DNA of 64,000 nucleotides from the NCBI RefSeq assembly GCF_002994745.2, contig NC_037093.1, positions 69,211,510 to 69,275,509 on the forward strand, in the 5' to 3' direction. The translations under genes were made by a program, and so were the position numbers. Numbering within the stretch: position 1 is the stretch's first letter; every line of letters begins with the position of its first letter. The stretch comes from Rosa chinensis (Eukaryota; Streptophyta; Magnoliopsida; Rosales; Rosaceae). The notes under the pieces were generated by a model. That model did no database searches and had not been told where the DNA came from. It saw only the letters and a program-made list of their open reading frames with translations. Positions 43,600-55,549 of the stretch are shown piece after piece.

Positions 43600-45039
43600 A
43601 TGGACATGGAGTCCCAAAACCACCAAATCCCTCCAACCCAAAACCCTCCTCATCCCATTCCCGAGTCATCGCCACAACCCAGTTTTCCAGCCAAACTTGC
43701 CCACCAGCTGAAATTCAATCTCATTTTCCGGTCCAAATGGGCCGAGTTGAACGGTGCAATGGGCGACTTAGGCACCTACATCCCAATCGTAGTGGCCTTA
43801 ACACTAGCCAGAGACTTGAACTTGGGCACCACCTTGATCTTCACCGGAATCTACAACATCATCACCGGAGCCATCTACGGCGTTCCCATGCCGGTCCAAC
43901 CTATGAAGGCCATTGCCGCCACAGCCCTGGCCAACCCGGATTTCGGCATCCCCGAAATCATGGCCGCCGGAATCCTAACCGGTAGCACCCTCATCGTTTT
44001 GGGTGCCACCGGTTTGATGCAACTGGTCTATAAGTTGATCCCTTTGTGTGTGGTCAGGGGAGTTCAACTGGCACAGGGATTGTCATTTGCGTTAACCGCG
44101 GTCAAGTACATTAAGAAGGTGCAAAACTTGCCCAAATCCAAAGCCATGGGGGAGAGGCACTGGTTTGGGTTGGATGGTTTGGTGTTGGCTATTGTTTGTC
44201 TTTGTTTCATAGTCATTGTTAATGGTGCAGGTGAGGAATATCATCCAGTGAGGGAAGGTGAAGTTGAGGTTGAAGAAGAAAGACCTAGCAGAAAAAAGAG
44301 GTGGAGGAAAATCATAGCTTCACTCCCTTCGGCTTTTTTAATTTTTGTGTTGGGTATGATTCTGGCTTTTATAAGAAAGCCAAAAGTTGTGCATGAAATT
44401 AAATTCGGGCCATCTCCTATGGAGGTTGTGAAGATTAGTCGGCATGCATGGAAAGATGGGTTCATCAAAGGGACAATTCCACAACTGCCCCTGTCAATAT
44501 TGAACTCAGTGATTGCTGTGTGCAAATTGTCCTCTGATCTTTTCCCAAATAAAGATTTCTCTCCCACATCAATTTCGATCACGGTTGGGCTGATGAATGT
44601 GGTGGGTAGTTGGTTCGGAGCCATGCCCAGTTGTCACGGGGCCGGCGGGTTGGCCGGCCAGTACAAGTTTGGGGGGAGGAGTGGGGGGTGTGTGGCACTA
44701 CTAGGGTCAGCCAAATTGGTGTTGGGTTTGGCTTTAGGGACTTCTTTGGTGACCATTTTGAACCAATTTCCAGTTGGGGTTTTGGGGGTGTTGCTCTTGT
44801 TTGCTGGGATTGAACTGGCTATGTGTGCTAGGGACATGCATACTAAAGAAGAGTCCTTTGTGATGCTTATTTGCACTGCTGTTTCACTAGTGGGTTCGAG
44901 TGCAGCACTAGGATTTGTGGTGGGGATGGGTGTGTATGTTCTACTTTGGCTGAGAAAGTTGGGCTGCAAAGACAAACCTAATTGGATGATATGGAAGCAT
45001 GGTCGAACCATGGTAGAAAATTATGATCACAACCCATGA
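43600..45039 (+). CDS. MOT1: Molybdate transporter, MOT1/SULTR5 family
   Basis: Single exon, 479 aa, from the ATG at 43600 (MDMESQNHQIPP); the frame is open upstream, but a TATA box at 43537 shows that part is promoter. Both family signatures are present: ELNGAMGDLGTYIPIVVAL near the N terminus and PSCHGAGGLAGQYKFGGRSG in the second half. About ten hydrophobic membrane segments surround them, with an acidic then basic loop in the middle (EGEVEVEEERPSRKKRW). MOT1 proteins are high-affinity molybdate importers without the STAS domain of true sulfate transporters, and none is seen here. They reside in plasma, endo- or mitochondrial membranes depending on the member. MOT1 and MOT2 are hard to separate by eye. 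Confidence 0.9.
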   Translation: MDMESQNHQIPPTQNPPHPIPESSPQPSFPAKLAHQLKFNLIFRSKWAELNGAMGDLGTYIPIVVALTLARDLNLGTTLIFTGIYNIITGAIYGVPMPVQPMKAIAATALANPDFGIPEIMAAGILTGSTLIVLGATGLMQLVYKLIPLCVVRGVQLAQGLSFALTAVKYIKKVQNLPKSKAMGERHWFGLDGLVLAIVCLCFIVIVNGAGEEYHPVREGEVEVEEERPSRKKRWRKIIASLPSAFLIFVLGMILAFIRKPKVVHEIKFGPSPMEVVKISRHAWKDGFIKGTIPQLPLSILNSVIAVCKLSSDLFPNKDFSPTSISITVGLMNVVGSWFGAMPSCHGAGGLAGQYKFGGRSGGCVALLGSAKLVLGLALGTSLVTILNQFPVGVLGVLLLFAGIELAMCARDMHTKEESFVMLICTAVSLVGSSAALGFVVGMGVYVLLWLRKLGCKDKPNWMIWKHGRTMVENYDHNP

Positions 45040-46913
45040 TGCATGGTGTAGCTAGACTTGTATGTGTTTCAAAAATGCTTGCTAATATGGTGCAGGGGGT
45101 TTGGAATCATGATGTACATCACAAGTCACAACATCATTAGCCGTAAAAGCTCATAATGGGGGAGAGAAATATATTCTGATCGACAATATTATACAGAGTT
45201 CGAGTTGACAAATCATTTGATTGCAATAGATATATATATATATATATATATATATATTGCGGTCTAGTTGAGAGACAGATGCGCTGCTTAATATGCTCTT
45301 TGAATAAATTCTAGCTATACTCTGTTCATAGGGACCATTACCATTGTTACATCTTTCACAGTAATTAATTAATCTTTGAAATTCTTAAATTCCTTGAGGG
45401 GATTTTAGGTGGGAATACATAATTTCGGGGGGTCATTTGTGATTAAGTCCTTACATAAAATACTTTTTAAGACTGGAACAAGTACTAGTGTTTTGAGGAC
45501 AATCTACACGGTAAACTCTATCTATATCGAAACACATGCAAGGCTACCTTCTGCAGTTCTGCTCCAGACTCATCACACTGTAGCCATGGATTAAATCCGA
45601 ACCAGCTGAGAACGGCGGTCATCAAATGATCGGGCGAGACCCATTCATCTGGAAGGCGATTATCAACTCAAAACCACTTTTTCACTTCATTGGTTAGCCA
45701 CAAGTCATATGCCTTCTTGAAGTAAATGGAAGCGGTTCGAAATTTTAGAATGGTGCATGTCCCATGCTTGTTATATTGATGTTCCCAAAATTTCTAGCTC
45801 ATCCGTATTCCCTTTTTCATAATTTTTCCAACATGCTCTGAGTTCAGTTTTTAGCTGTGGGGATAACTATTAAGAAGAAAAATTGGTGAGAAATGCATAA
45901 TGGAAAAAGGGAAACAAATGAAAAGAAATAGAAAAGCAAAATGAAAGAAAATTATAAACTACTTGTGATGACCAAAAAAGAAGATAAAGACGAGGTTGCG
46001 GACAGTTTACGATAGGTTGATATTTGTGTATGCCACTAGGATTGGCTGGATCTATTGGTGTTGTGTTAATAGGTCATAAACCGTAGAGAGTGAAATGCGG
46101 TTCAGTTATGGATTTATTTACCGATTTTTGGAACTTGATAAATAAGTTGTAACGTTCCATAATATGGACCTCCCGCCTCACTTATTGAGGAAAAGAAAGA
46201 TAGCAGGAGGAAAAATGAAAAGATTATATATGTGTTTTCCCATGCATGTGTAAATGAAAATTAAACAACTAGAGGGTGTATTTGTAAAAGGATTTGAAGA
46301 CTGAGAATTGATCGATGGGACGGAAAGATCGAGAGTTTCTAGGAGAGCAATTGATCGATCGAAGTGGTTAAGGAAGTGAGTAATGTTGATATTTGTAGGC
46401 GTTAGATAAAAGCCATGCTGCATGCATGCCTTACCTAAATGTTGTTGTTTGGTAGGAAACGTCTCATGCACAACCAGAAACGCAATTGGTTGATTAAACT
46501 ACTTTATTGATTAATGTAAACTACATAAGTAAAGCTTGTACATGCATAACTCGGATCGAGTTCCCGTGACACAGAAAAATTGTCGAAACAATTAGAATGA
46601 GTTTTGCGAAAATGTTAGGGTTTTGGTATTGACAGTAAGGGCTTAGATCCCACTTACGCTCAAGTTATTCTACGTGGCTTAAATTCAGTTGATTAAAGGA
46701 AGCTTTTGACTATCAAAATTGATACAATTTCTAAATTTCGTTCTGGAAAGGGCTCCTAATAGCCTATGCACGCACATAGAAAGCTGCTCCAGAAAGGAAA
46801 AGGTCCAAGTATATACCAAACAGATTCATACCAATGAGTTCAAAATAATTTCCATAGGTGACAGCTTAACAGTAATAATAGCCATTCGTTATTCCAGAAG
46901 TCAGTTATACAAC
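45040..46913. other. Transporter 3' UTR and intergenic DNA
   Basis: The 3' UTR probably ends near 45200. An (AT)n tract is at 45230-45257. No other gene is recognised. Confidence 0.55.
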
Positions 46914-46921
46914 CCCATGTC
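46914..46921. repeat. hAT target-site duplication (left)
   Basis: CCCATGTC, repeated exactly at 48616-48623. Confidence 0.9.
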
Positions 46922-46959
46922 CAGTGGCGGAGCCATAATTTAGGCTTACTGGGGCACAA

Positions 46960-47001
<42 letters not shown>

Positions 47002-47094
47002 TAAAATCTTTAAATATATTTTCTATCTATTACAATGGTAATTGTTCTCGATGAGATTTCATATTTTGAAATCGTTGCATGATAGTTTCATCAT

Positions 47095-47461
47095 CTATAC
47101 TAGTAAAAATGTCTTTCTCAATATATAAATCAAGCAATCATTCATAAACTCATCGCCCATTCGACTGCACAAACGAGTCTTCACAATATTCATAGCAGAA
47201 AAAACTCTCTCTACACTTGCAGTCGCAATTGGTAAAATCAATGCTAATGTCAAAAGCAAGTACATCAGTGGATGTGTCACATCTTTTTTTTTTTTTTTTT
47301 TTTTTCTGAACCATCTTTTGTGCAAGATCAGTAATTCTCTTCAATTCAGAAAACTCAATGTTGGAGCGCATGTCTACTATGTAATGAGACTCCAATGAGG
47401 TATTTATATCCGACAACTCCTCTGCAGAAGGATTTTCTTTTCTTTTAAAGTATCTTAACAT
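47095..47461 (-). pseudogene. hAT transposase C-terminal dimerisation remnant
   Basis: Two minus-strand frames hold the end of a TTF-finger type hAT transposase: SELKRITDLAQKMVQ in one and LLLTLALILPIATASVERVF with SAMNIVKTRLCSRMGDEFMN in the other. They are separated by a run of about 22 A (T at 47284-47306), which shifts the frame. The catalytic core is absent, so it is non-functional. Confidence 0.85.
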
Positions 47462-47625
47462 ATTTAAATGAAAAATAGAGAAGTAGTGAGAACCAAAAAA
47501 AGAGTCGCTTCACAAAAGAATTGACGTAGAATCATTACTTGATGAGATATATATAAATATATATACACATATATATAAATATATATACACATATATATTG
47601 CTAAAGACATATACAATATACAATA

Positions 47626-47740
47626 TATGCGTATCGGCGGATCGGATTTCTTGCTGACCGAGCAGGATAATGGGTATGTTATGTGGATCTATCAATTTCT
47701 ATTTTTAATTTGATCTATGATACCGTTCTCTACTTGCTAG
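47626..47740 (+). repeat. Second copy of captured gene segment
   Basis: 115 bp identical to 48243-48357 except G against A in GACCGAGC/GACCAAGC. It includes the exon end and the start of the intron. Confidence 0.95.
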
Positions 47741-48108
47741 TCTTTATTAATTAAGCCAATTCTCTACCAGAATGGTTAAATTTTTGAAATACCTGTAATA
47801 CCCACGGTTTATTCAAACTCCACATATATGTGAATATTGTGCGAAGGTTATGATGGTAATTTTGAAAATAAAAGGCAAAACTAAATCTACGGAAGACGTT
47901 TCTTTTTTTTTTGAGAATTAGGGGAAGAGGATTCTGCAGCAGAAAAGAAAAATAAATAAAAAATAAAAAAAACGAACGCAGTCACACATAATTGATGAGG
48001 TATAAAATGATTAAAATCCCCTAAATCATTTCGTTGCTCCCCCTAAAACTCAAACCCAATCCCTAAACCCTCAAAACTCAATCCCTCAAGATCCCTACGA
48101 AATCGACG

Positions 48109-48330
48109 ATGATTTCGATATCGATATTTGTTCCAAAAAACAATGCTAGAGCTGCTTTGCGCTACTACAGGGATCTATACGGGGCCGAGGGGGTGAGTTC
48201 ATCGAAAGTCTGGACTGGTGTAGGCTATAACCGTTGTATTGCTATGCGTATCGGCGGATCGGATTTCTTGCTGACCAAGCAGGATAATGGGTATGTTATG
48301 TGGATCTATCAATTTCTATTTTTAATTTGA
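48109..48330 (+). pseudogene. Captured 5' exon of a host gene, possibly a VOC/glyoxalase-like protein
   Basis: The ATG at 48109 opens MISISIFVPKNNARAALRYY then RDLYGAEG, and later RIGGSDFLLTKQDN, which looks like the first beta-alpha unit of VOC (glyoxalase/bleomycin-resistance fold) proteins of plants. At about 48290 there is a donor-like GATAATGG|GTATGT, after which the frame runs into intron text. About 100 bp upstream resemble a short leader (CCCTAAACCCTCAAAACTC). It was therefore copied from genomic DNA, not from mRNA. Only this exon is present, so it is a fragment. The family call is tentative. Confidence 0.55.
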
Positions 48331-48615
48331 TCTATGATACCGTTCTCTACTTGCTAGTATATATATAAATAGAAAGTCAGACATGAGACCTCAAACAATC
48401 CCATCAAAGCCCATCAAAAAAACAAAAAAAAAACAAACAAAAAGAAAAGAAAGAAGAGCACGTGAAGAACTGGAGATAGAGACAAAGAGTACATTGAGAA
48501 ACTAATATAAAAATACATAATATAAACCTCATATTAATATTATATATATTAATTTTTTTCTGAATAGTTGAGTGGGGCACGGGACTCACTGGGCCCCTGC
48601 CTCCCTCCGCCTCTG

Positions 48616-48623
48616 CCCATGTC
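48616..48623. repeat. hAT target-site duplication (right)
   Basis: CCCATGTC, matching 46914-46921. Confidence 0.9.
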
Positions 48624-49323
48624 TAATGCAAGCCAGAGAGGAAATCTATGATTCTCTTTTGAGAGTACAAATGGTCACTTCATGTCAATATTTAAAAAAA
48701 TGCTAGTTAAATTTGATATACATTGTTGATTCGTTCTCGATTGTCTCACACTTAGATTTTCTGGATTCAATAGCTAGCATAAGAGCATTGCTGGCTCATT
48801 CCTAGCAATTTAAGTATTCAACATTTAGTGAGTACCTTGTTAATTAGTTGCTATGATATTTAGAGCATGCTGGCATCAACAGCACATGCAATGGCCTAAG
48901 ACCTACCCCCCACGGCCATGGCCACCTCCTAATTACCTAAACCCCATCGAGCTGAAAGGGTTCTACTCAGTCTAGCTATGAGACTATGGTGAGAAACTAG
49001 TACTCTTACACAGATCATAGATGTACGTGTGTTGAAACTAGAAACAGTACAAAGAGTTTTTCCCCCTTAACTTCTGCTTAAATATATACAGATGTTTATA
49101 CAGTTGTTAGTTACTTTACAATATGTTCAGTGATCATTTACAAAGAGTCGATCAGACTACCGGCCTTGATCTTTGAAAGATTAGCTTGGACCTCATTGGA
49201 ACATGTAGAATGTGGTATCCATATTACTAATTACACTTATTCTTGGACAAGATGCAGACTTCTTTCATGAAATGGTAAGAAGCCAAAAGAATTGTTGGCT
49301 CTAATTGAAATAGAATCATTCAT
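48624..49323 (-). other. Intergenic DNA and ArfGAP 3' UTR
   Basis: The 3' UTR of the ArfGAP gene probably occupies about 49050-49323. The rest shows nothing recognisable. Confidence 0.5.
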
Positions 49324-52300
49324 CTATCCAAATGGGTTACCTCCCATCGAAGAAAAGCTTTCCGAGTTGCTGGGTGCTGGGTATCTGATGCTTGGTTGCT
49401 GAAATGATTGCTGACTTAAGCTCAAGGTGCCAAATGCAGCAGCTTCATCCCTGCTAAATCCACCGATTCCTTGCAGTCTGCAATGGAAGTCGTGGCCAAA
49501 AATTAAGAAATGATATGAATTGTCAGCTGTTATGGCTCATAACATGCACATCAACACATTCCACATTAGAGATTCATAAGATTAGAACTTTAAAAGATCA
49601 TGTCCTGCTTTATTTCAATCGGCTCAAACTCAAAAATCTGTGTCAATTGGGAAACCAGATTTTATTTAACCAGTGTATAACCAAGAACAATAAATTACCT
49701 CAAAAATTGTGCATTGTTATGTAATTGCTGTCCCATGTATGGACCTGATATGATGGAGTTAGAGACACACAAAACTTGGATCCTTGTAATAAAGTTGACA
49801 CGAAATGAAGATAACAAATTGAACTTACTAGGAGAGAAAGCTGAATGGGAAGGCAGTGAGTGTGAAGGCATCACAGATTCATGATTTGGTAATTGAGGCG
49901 GCTTCAAATGCGAAGAAAAAGAACCAAGGCTGGAAGTATGCATCAAGCTTGGAGGTACTGACACACTATGTAGAGCGTCTTCTAACGATGACATGGATGG
50001 AAACTACAACAAAAATTACAGGATTTGAAGGTAAAAACTATGTTCTCTTGCTTTTACTGGAACTTCTATTTTTGGGAAGAAACACAATGCTGATAAAACG
50101 AAAAAGGACTGTATGGAAAATCAACAGGGAAAATGCATAAATTTCAAAAGCATAAAATAAAAAAAATAAAAAAATCAGTCCAAATGCTGTACTTACATGT
50201 GTGGAATGTCCTAAAGTTTTGTCATCATTAATATCAAACGGGTTTGCCGATTTCCCTGAACCCGGAAATGCAGGAGCAGGCTGTAAAAGAAACCAATATA
50301 TCAATAGGCTGCATGTATTGGGAAATATTTAACACACAAATGTATCCAACTTGATTATGATTAATGCATATACCGCTATGTTAGGATAATACTGCATGTT
50401 GAATCCCATTCCATGAGGTGGACCAGAGTGCCAAACTGAATCTTGTGAAGGTATTGATGAGTAATGTGCAGCAAAGAGGTCCTGCAGTGAATTTTTAATT
50501 TCAGAAAATCACCAAATTCTATGAAAGAAAACAAAAAATAGTGAAACAACATACGATAGTTCCATACCACTGGAAGCTCTTCTCTCTTACTAGATTTTGT
50601 TTCCACCGGAAGAGATTGGGTTCGCAACATAGATTGAGATGGTTCTTCAGCAGAAACACTCAGAGATCCTTGTGTGTGTGGTGCGAGTGATGATGTCCTT
50701 GACTGCAGATGTGTGCATGAAGCAATAGGGTGAAAAACCATGCATCTAGATAAGAGAAGGGCAACTAGAGCCTTCATGTACTAAAGCAGCATAAAAGTAC
50801 ACAAGTAATTGCAAAAACTCAGTATTTAGAAAAGAGAGAGAAAAATTTATTCCTTTCCCCAAAAAAAGAGACATATATCCCACCAAATTATTTGAAGCTT
50901 CAACAGGAATAATGGCATGTTGTGAAGGAGAGCCGCTATCTGCAGCAAAGATTATAGACGACTGATCTTGCTGCCTACTTGGTAACTGCAGCGCATCAGT
51001 AACTGTTACCGAGGCGTCACCAACACTAGTAGGTACAGCTTGCAAAGGATCTGCATCAGAAGGCTGTACTGGCACACTGGTACTAGTTGATGCAGATGTA
51101 CAAGAACTAACGGTATCAAATAGCATCTGCTCTGCAGGCGCACCAGGGGCAGCACCACCTGCAGGCATGTTGTTTGTACAAGCGGTTGAAGGAGCGTCAT
51201 CATTGCTTGGAGCCTCAGATGCAGTATCAGGTACGGATGCGGGAGTTAATTCAAGTAGCAAAGCCTCCAAAGTGTCTGGCTTTGGGACCGGAGGTGCCTT
51301 CTCCTTTGTAGATGAGTCAAATGAGGCCCAGTTGTTACCATTATCGGGTGGAGGAGTTTGCTGCTGTTGTGACTTTACTACATCATCTGATCGCTCAGGA
51401 TCAGTATTGAAATCAATCAAGCTTTCCAACTTTTCTTTTTTATGTTCCACTGCATTCCCATCATGGGGACTTGTAGAATACATTTTCTGCAGGGGAAAGC
51501 ACATTTTTGTTGAGAAGTTCATGCGTTAGGAAAGTAGCTAGGCACCGAATTTTTGGGCACATTACAAGCACATCAAAAGAGGTATCTATACTAAATTAAA
51601 TATCCATCAACATTTAGCAGCTACTGACCTGATTATGAGCAGAACCATCAGCATGCTTCTGATAATTTGTTATAGTAGTTTCACGAAACATTGGAGGAAG
51701 CATATTCTCCCTTTGTTTCTCTTGAACAGAGCGAACAGCAGGGGAAGAGAAGCTATCCATGTTCTTATTTTCAGGTGACCTGTTTTGGGACTTGGGAGGT
51801 GTGAGCCCACTGCGTGCTTTTCTATCATCCCGAATCCTGTTATCAACAACCTCAAAACGGACAGGATTTCTCCTGAACCCAGTACCGCCGATTCTTGAAT
51901 TTTCTTCGTAAGATCGTGGACTTCTTCGTTCATCATAGTAATATTTTACTACATTTTGGTCAGCACCTCTTACACTAGGACTAGATCCTTGACTATAATG
52001 CCTTTCGAACCTTTTCTCATGATCATGAAAACTCCTAGATCCACCATAAGGGGCAGCAACCTTCCAGTCCTCATCACGAAAACTCCTAGATCCACCAGAA
52101 GGTACAGCAACCCTCCAGTCCTCTTCACGAAAACTCCTAGATCCACCATAAGGTGCAGCAACCTTCCGGTCCTCATCAGGAAAACTCCTACGTCCAACAT
52201 AAGGGGCATCACTGAAGCTCCTAAATCCACCATGATATGCACCAAATTTCTTCTCCTCATCATGGAAGCTTCTGGATCCACCGTGATATGCACCAACCCT

Positions 52301-53330
52301 CCTGCTTTCATCAGGCTCCTCACGCTGTGTAAGAATGAACGAGAATCTTAAATACAGGAAAGCAGCGTAAACTGGAAGCACCCAAAAGAAGTTCTCATTA
52401 TCACAAATGTAAACTAGTCCCATATTTATTGTGCTTGCTGTTGTTAGTTGCATGCAAATCAGGAATGGCCAAGCTCTCCACAGGAGAAGTATAATACAAT
52501 AGGGATGGAGATATATCAAATGTGCAAGCATAAAGAAAATGTAAAGCTCACCAATCGCAGCTTTGGGAGCTTCTGGACACCCTTCTCACCAGTGTATTTT
52601 CTTTCAACATACACATGTTTGATAAAATCCCTGAGTCTACCAATATTACTGGAAGAAAGTATGTGAATCAGAAAACATCCTATATGAATTTCCTCCTTTT
52701 TTCAAGAAGATGGAAACTTAATTATATGAATAACCAAATCAACATAGAAGAGAAGCTTAGTCACCTGCCATCAGGAAAAGAATGGTACTGAGGATCAAAT
52801 TCTTTGAAATAAATTTGTCTTGCTCGCTGTAAATGAACATTTTAGTCATGAAGTGAACAATTAATGTATCCATGGTGGATAAACAAGAACAAAAGTGAGA
52901 CCAGACAGTATGCATGCTCACCTCATTTCCCCCTGCCTGGAGAGAATTTACTTCTTCTGCAGTGAATTTAGCCATGGACACTGATTTTACTCGGTGAGTG
53001 AACTCCCGACTGGAAAATTTGAAAATGATAATTCATTCAGCACTCACAGAATACAAATCAAAATGATTCCGTGCAGAAGTTATGACCGTCACAACATCAG
53101 AACAAGAATAAGAAAACATGTCAAATATGGGGATCATGGTGAGGTAGTGAGTCTAAATCAGATATGAAAACTTACTGCACTCCACTACAATTTGTACAAA
53201 CAAATGTCAAGAAGGTCGTGCAAACATATTGCGGTCCCTGCATAAAGAGTGCATAGTTAGAAAAATGCTGATCCTGGTATATATCATTTTGTATATATAT
53301 CCAAGCACATTTGCCTCTTAAAATTCAGTA

Positions 53331-53363
<33 letters not shown>

Positions 53364-53612
53364 TATATATAACAACATAATTAAGCAATGCCTTTACAGA
53401 TTCAAAGTATAGTTTGCAGATCGCAGAACACGACGACTATAGAAGCCTCACATTATGTAGGAGGCTACACACTCACCAAAGAGATAAGAAAATGGCTAAA
53501 GAAGATTACGTACCAAACTATTGCAGTTGATGCATCTTTTATTCTCAGGAAGCTTTAAAAGACTTCGAATTATTCTTTCAATTTTCTCCTCTTCCTTCAT
53601 CCGATTACCCAT
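49324..53612 (-). CDS. AGD14: ArfGAP domain protein, AGD14-type
   Basis: Thirteen coding exons (-): 53612-53514, 53237-53176, 53009-52922, 52826-52765, 52648-52552, 52324-51629, 51486-50884, 50702-50568, 50481-50374, 50280-50197, 50003-49829, 49744-49699, 49477-49324; total 2409 nt, 802 aa. The N terminus is an ArfGAP domain: MGNRMKEEEKIERIIRSLLK, CINC-x16-CTNC, SGVHREFTHRVKSVSMAKFT. ArfGAPs speed GTP hydrolysis on ARF proteins in vesicle formation. The middle has five to six repeats around GGSRSF; the C-terminal part is low-complexity with NPF motifs (SANPFDINDD, GGNPFG at the end) that in AGFG/Hrb-type proteins bind EH domains. It is longer than I recall for Arabidopsis AGD14, mostly through the repeats. 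Confidence 0.9.
53333..53359. repeat. (AT)n microsatellite in ArfGAP intron 1
   Basis: Uninterrupted AT run between coding exons 1 and 2. Confidence 0.95.
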
Positions 53613-54355
53613 TTCTTAGAAAACTAAGAAACCTGAAGAGAAAAGAACAATAAAGAGAGGTAAGTGTTCCTGGAACAAACCAAGTCACCAATCGCTAGGT
53701 TCAACAGAAACCATTGTACCACCTCAATCTTCCTCCAAACTTTTCCAGCCAATTAAGCAAATAGAAGATTACAGGAGGAAATGCCACCCGAGTATATAAT
53801 CACAGTAGATTGTGGAGAAAATCTAGCACCTCCCTTCATCCAAAAAATAAATGAGGGTATCTCATACCTACCAGTACACTAGCTTGTCTCAAATAAATAA
53901 ATATACACAAAATGTCATCTTCCAGAAAATTACTCAATGATATTGATAAAAATAAAATATGAATGGGAAAATATTCTCCTTCTTCAACAAAGCTAGCTAC
54001 CATACAAATGCATTAATGTATTACAGGAGGATCTTTCCCTAATAGTAGCAATTGTTCCCTCCTAACAGGCATATTGGATCAAAAATGAAGATAAAGTTGC
54101 AACCTTGACCAACCTACCTGATTGAATATATAAGCTAGGTACGTTGCAGTGTACGTAGATAGCTAGATTACGTATGCGTCCGCATTGGGAGGCGTGCAGA
54201 GAAGAAACCCTAGAAATTTGGGAGCTGAGAGATGTCTCTCTGAAGAGGAAGATTAATGTTGGGGAGGATTTAGAGTGGCCGGGGACATTTGTGCTGCAAA
54301 TTCGGTTAGAGAAAGAGAGGGAGGGAACGCTGCCGGGTATACCGCAAACCCCACG
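53613..54355 (-). other. 5' leader of the ArfGAP gene with one intron
   Basis: Acceptor CTCTTCAG|GTTTC at 53633/53632 and donor ATCAG|GTAGGTTGG at about 54118/54117 give a leader intron of about 485 bp. The first exon reaches about 54330. Confidence 0.55.
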
Positions 54356-54363
54356 CTTTTATA
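54355..54363 (-). promoter_or_regulatory. TATA box of the ArfGAP gene
   Basis: CTATAAAAG on the minus strand, about 30 bp before the presumed leader start. Confidence 0.5.
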
Positions 54364-54643
54364 GCCGTTGAATCTATGCTCATTCTTTTCTTTACTAAAC
54401 CCAAAAAAAACAACCTTCATCATTGACAATAATTCTAACTTTCTAAGGGGAGAGAATTATAGACCTCTAATACTCACAATTATCAAGAATTAAGTAGGTC
54501 ATCAATTGGACTCATTTCGACCCGGATTTGCACCTCTTCAAATCGGTTATGTTACAATGTCCTAAGGATACGTGAGGCATATTTTAGTAACCATAAGTAA
54601 AGTACATTTAGGTAAAGACAGCCAGGAAAACATGAAATATAAA

Positions 54644-54687
<44 letters not shown>

Positions 54688-55190
54688 GTTAAATAGTCAA
54701 AACACTAATCTTTATAATAGAGAAACAAACCAACAAAGTCTTGTAAATGTTTTCAGCAGTTTTTCTTTAACTTTTCTTATTGGTTAAAATATGACATGCC
54801 ATTGTCAAGTAAAGAATCCGGACCGATAAAGAACATTACATTTCAAGGGAGAACATTCGAGGGGGTATGTTTAGCCTTGCGAGTGCTTTGGGATCGTTCA
54901 ACTCATTTTGTAGTATCACCAACCCAAATTCAGTCAGAGATGGCAGATACCTAGGTTCATCTCTTTGATCTTAGTATATCAAACGAGAAAAAGATTATTG
55001 TTTCCCGCCAAACAAAAAATTGAACCCAAAATAGTATAATCAGTAGTATAGTACTGTTTAACAGGAAATGGTAATTCCCTTTTTTCTTTTCTTTTTTTTT
55101 CCGAGTGGTGTATTATTTGGGCAAAATGCTCCTTTAATACTAAACACTGAAAAAGCCGAGGTTATGGGGAGAAAGAACAGAGGAAAAGAA
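54364..55190. other. Intergenic DNA
   Basis: ArfGAP promoter side and the tail end of the next gene; no gene or RNA recognised. 55190-55549 is likely the 3' UTR of the EPCR-like gene. Confidence 0.5.
54646..54684. repeat. (AT)n microsatellite
   Basis: About 19 AT dinucleotides in the ArfGAP upstream region. Confidence 0.95.
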
Positions 55191-55549
55191 AAGATCTGTA
55201 CAATGAGATTGGCAGCCAAAATTTCATACACCCCCTAACCCCTGCAGGACCAGTACAACAATTGCACCGACTGAACTGAGCAGACCTCAAACTGGAAAAA
55301 AAAAATCTCGCTCAGAAGAAGAATCAGGAAGTCTGCAGCTTCGTTGGAGCAATGATTTCTTTCCGCCCATACTGTTCACGGCTCTCTATGTTAGAATTGC
55401 TCTATGGTATCTGCGAACAAACACAAAAAATCCCACCACTATTGACAAAAACATTGTCCATGTCTATATGTATTCTCCGGCTGCACAACAGCGAGCTGAA
55501 AGGGATAGGGGAATTTTCATTCTGTCATCTCACATTTAATTTTAATGCT

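Larger units (their letters stand above)
46922..48615. mobile_element. hAT transposon with a captured host gene fragment
   Basis: Terminal inverted repeats CAGTGGCGGAG (left) and CTCCGCCTCTG (right, inverse CAGAGGCGGAG) with 8-bp target duplications CCCATGTC on both sides define the element exactly. Inside are, in order, an (AT)n tract, a minus-strand hAT dimerisation remnant (47095-47461), a 115-bp segment (47626-47740), and a plus-strand gene start (about 48000-48357) whose last 115 bp is the same segment with one difference. The element has lost its transposase body and must have moved with help from another hAT. Confidence 0.88.
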
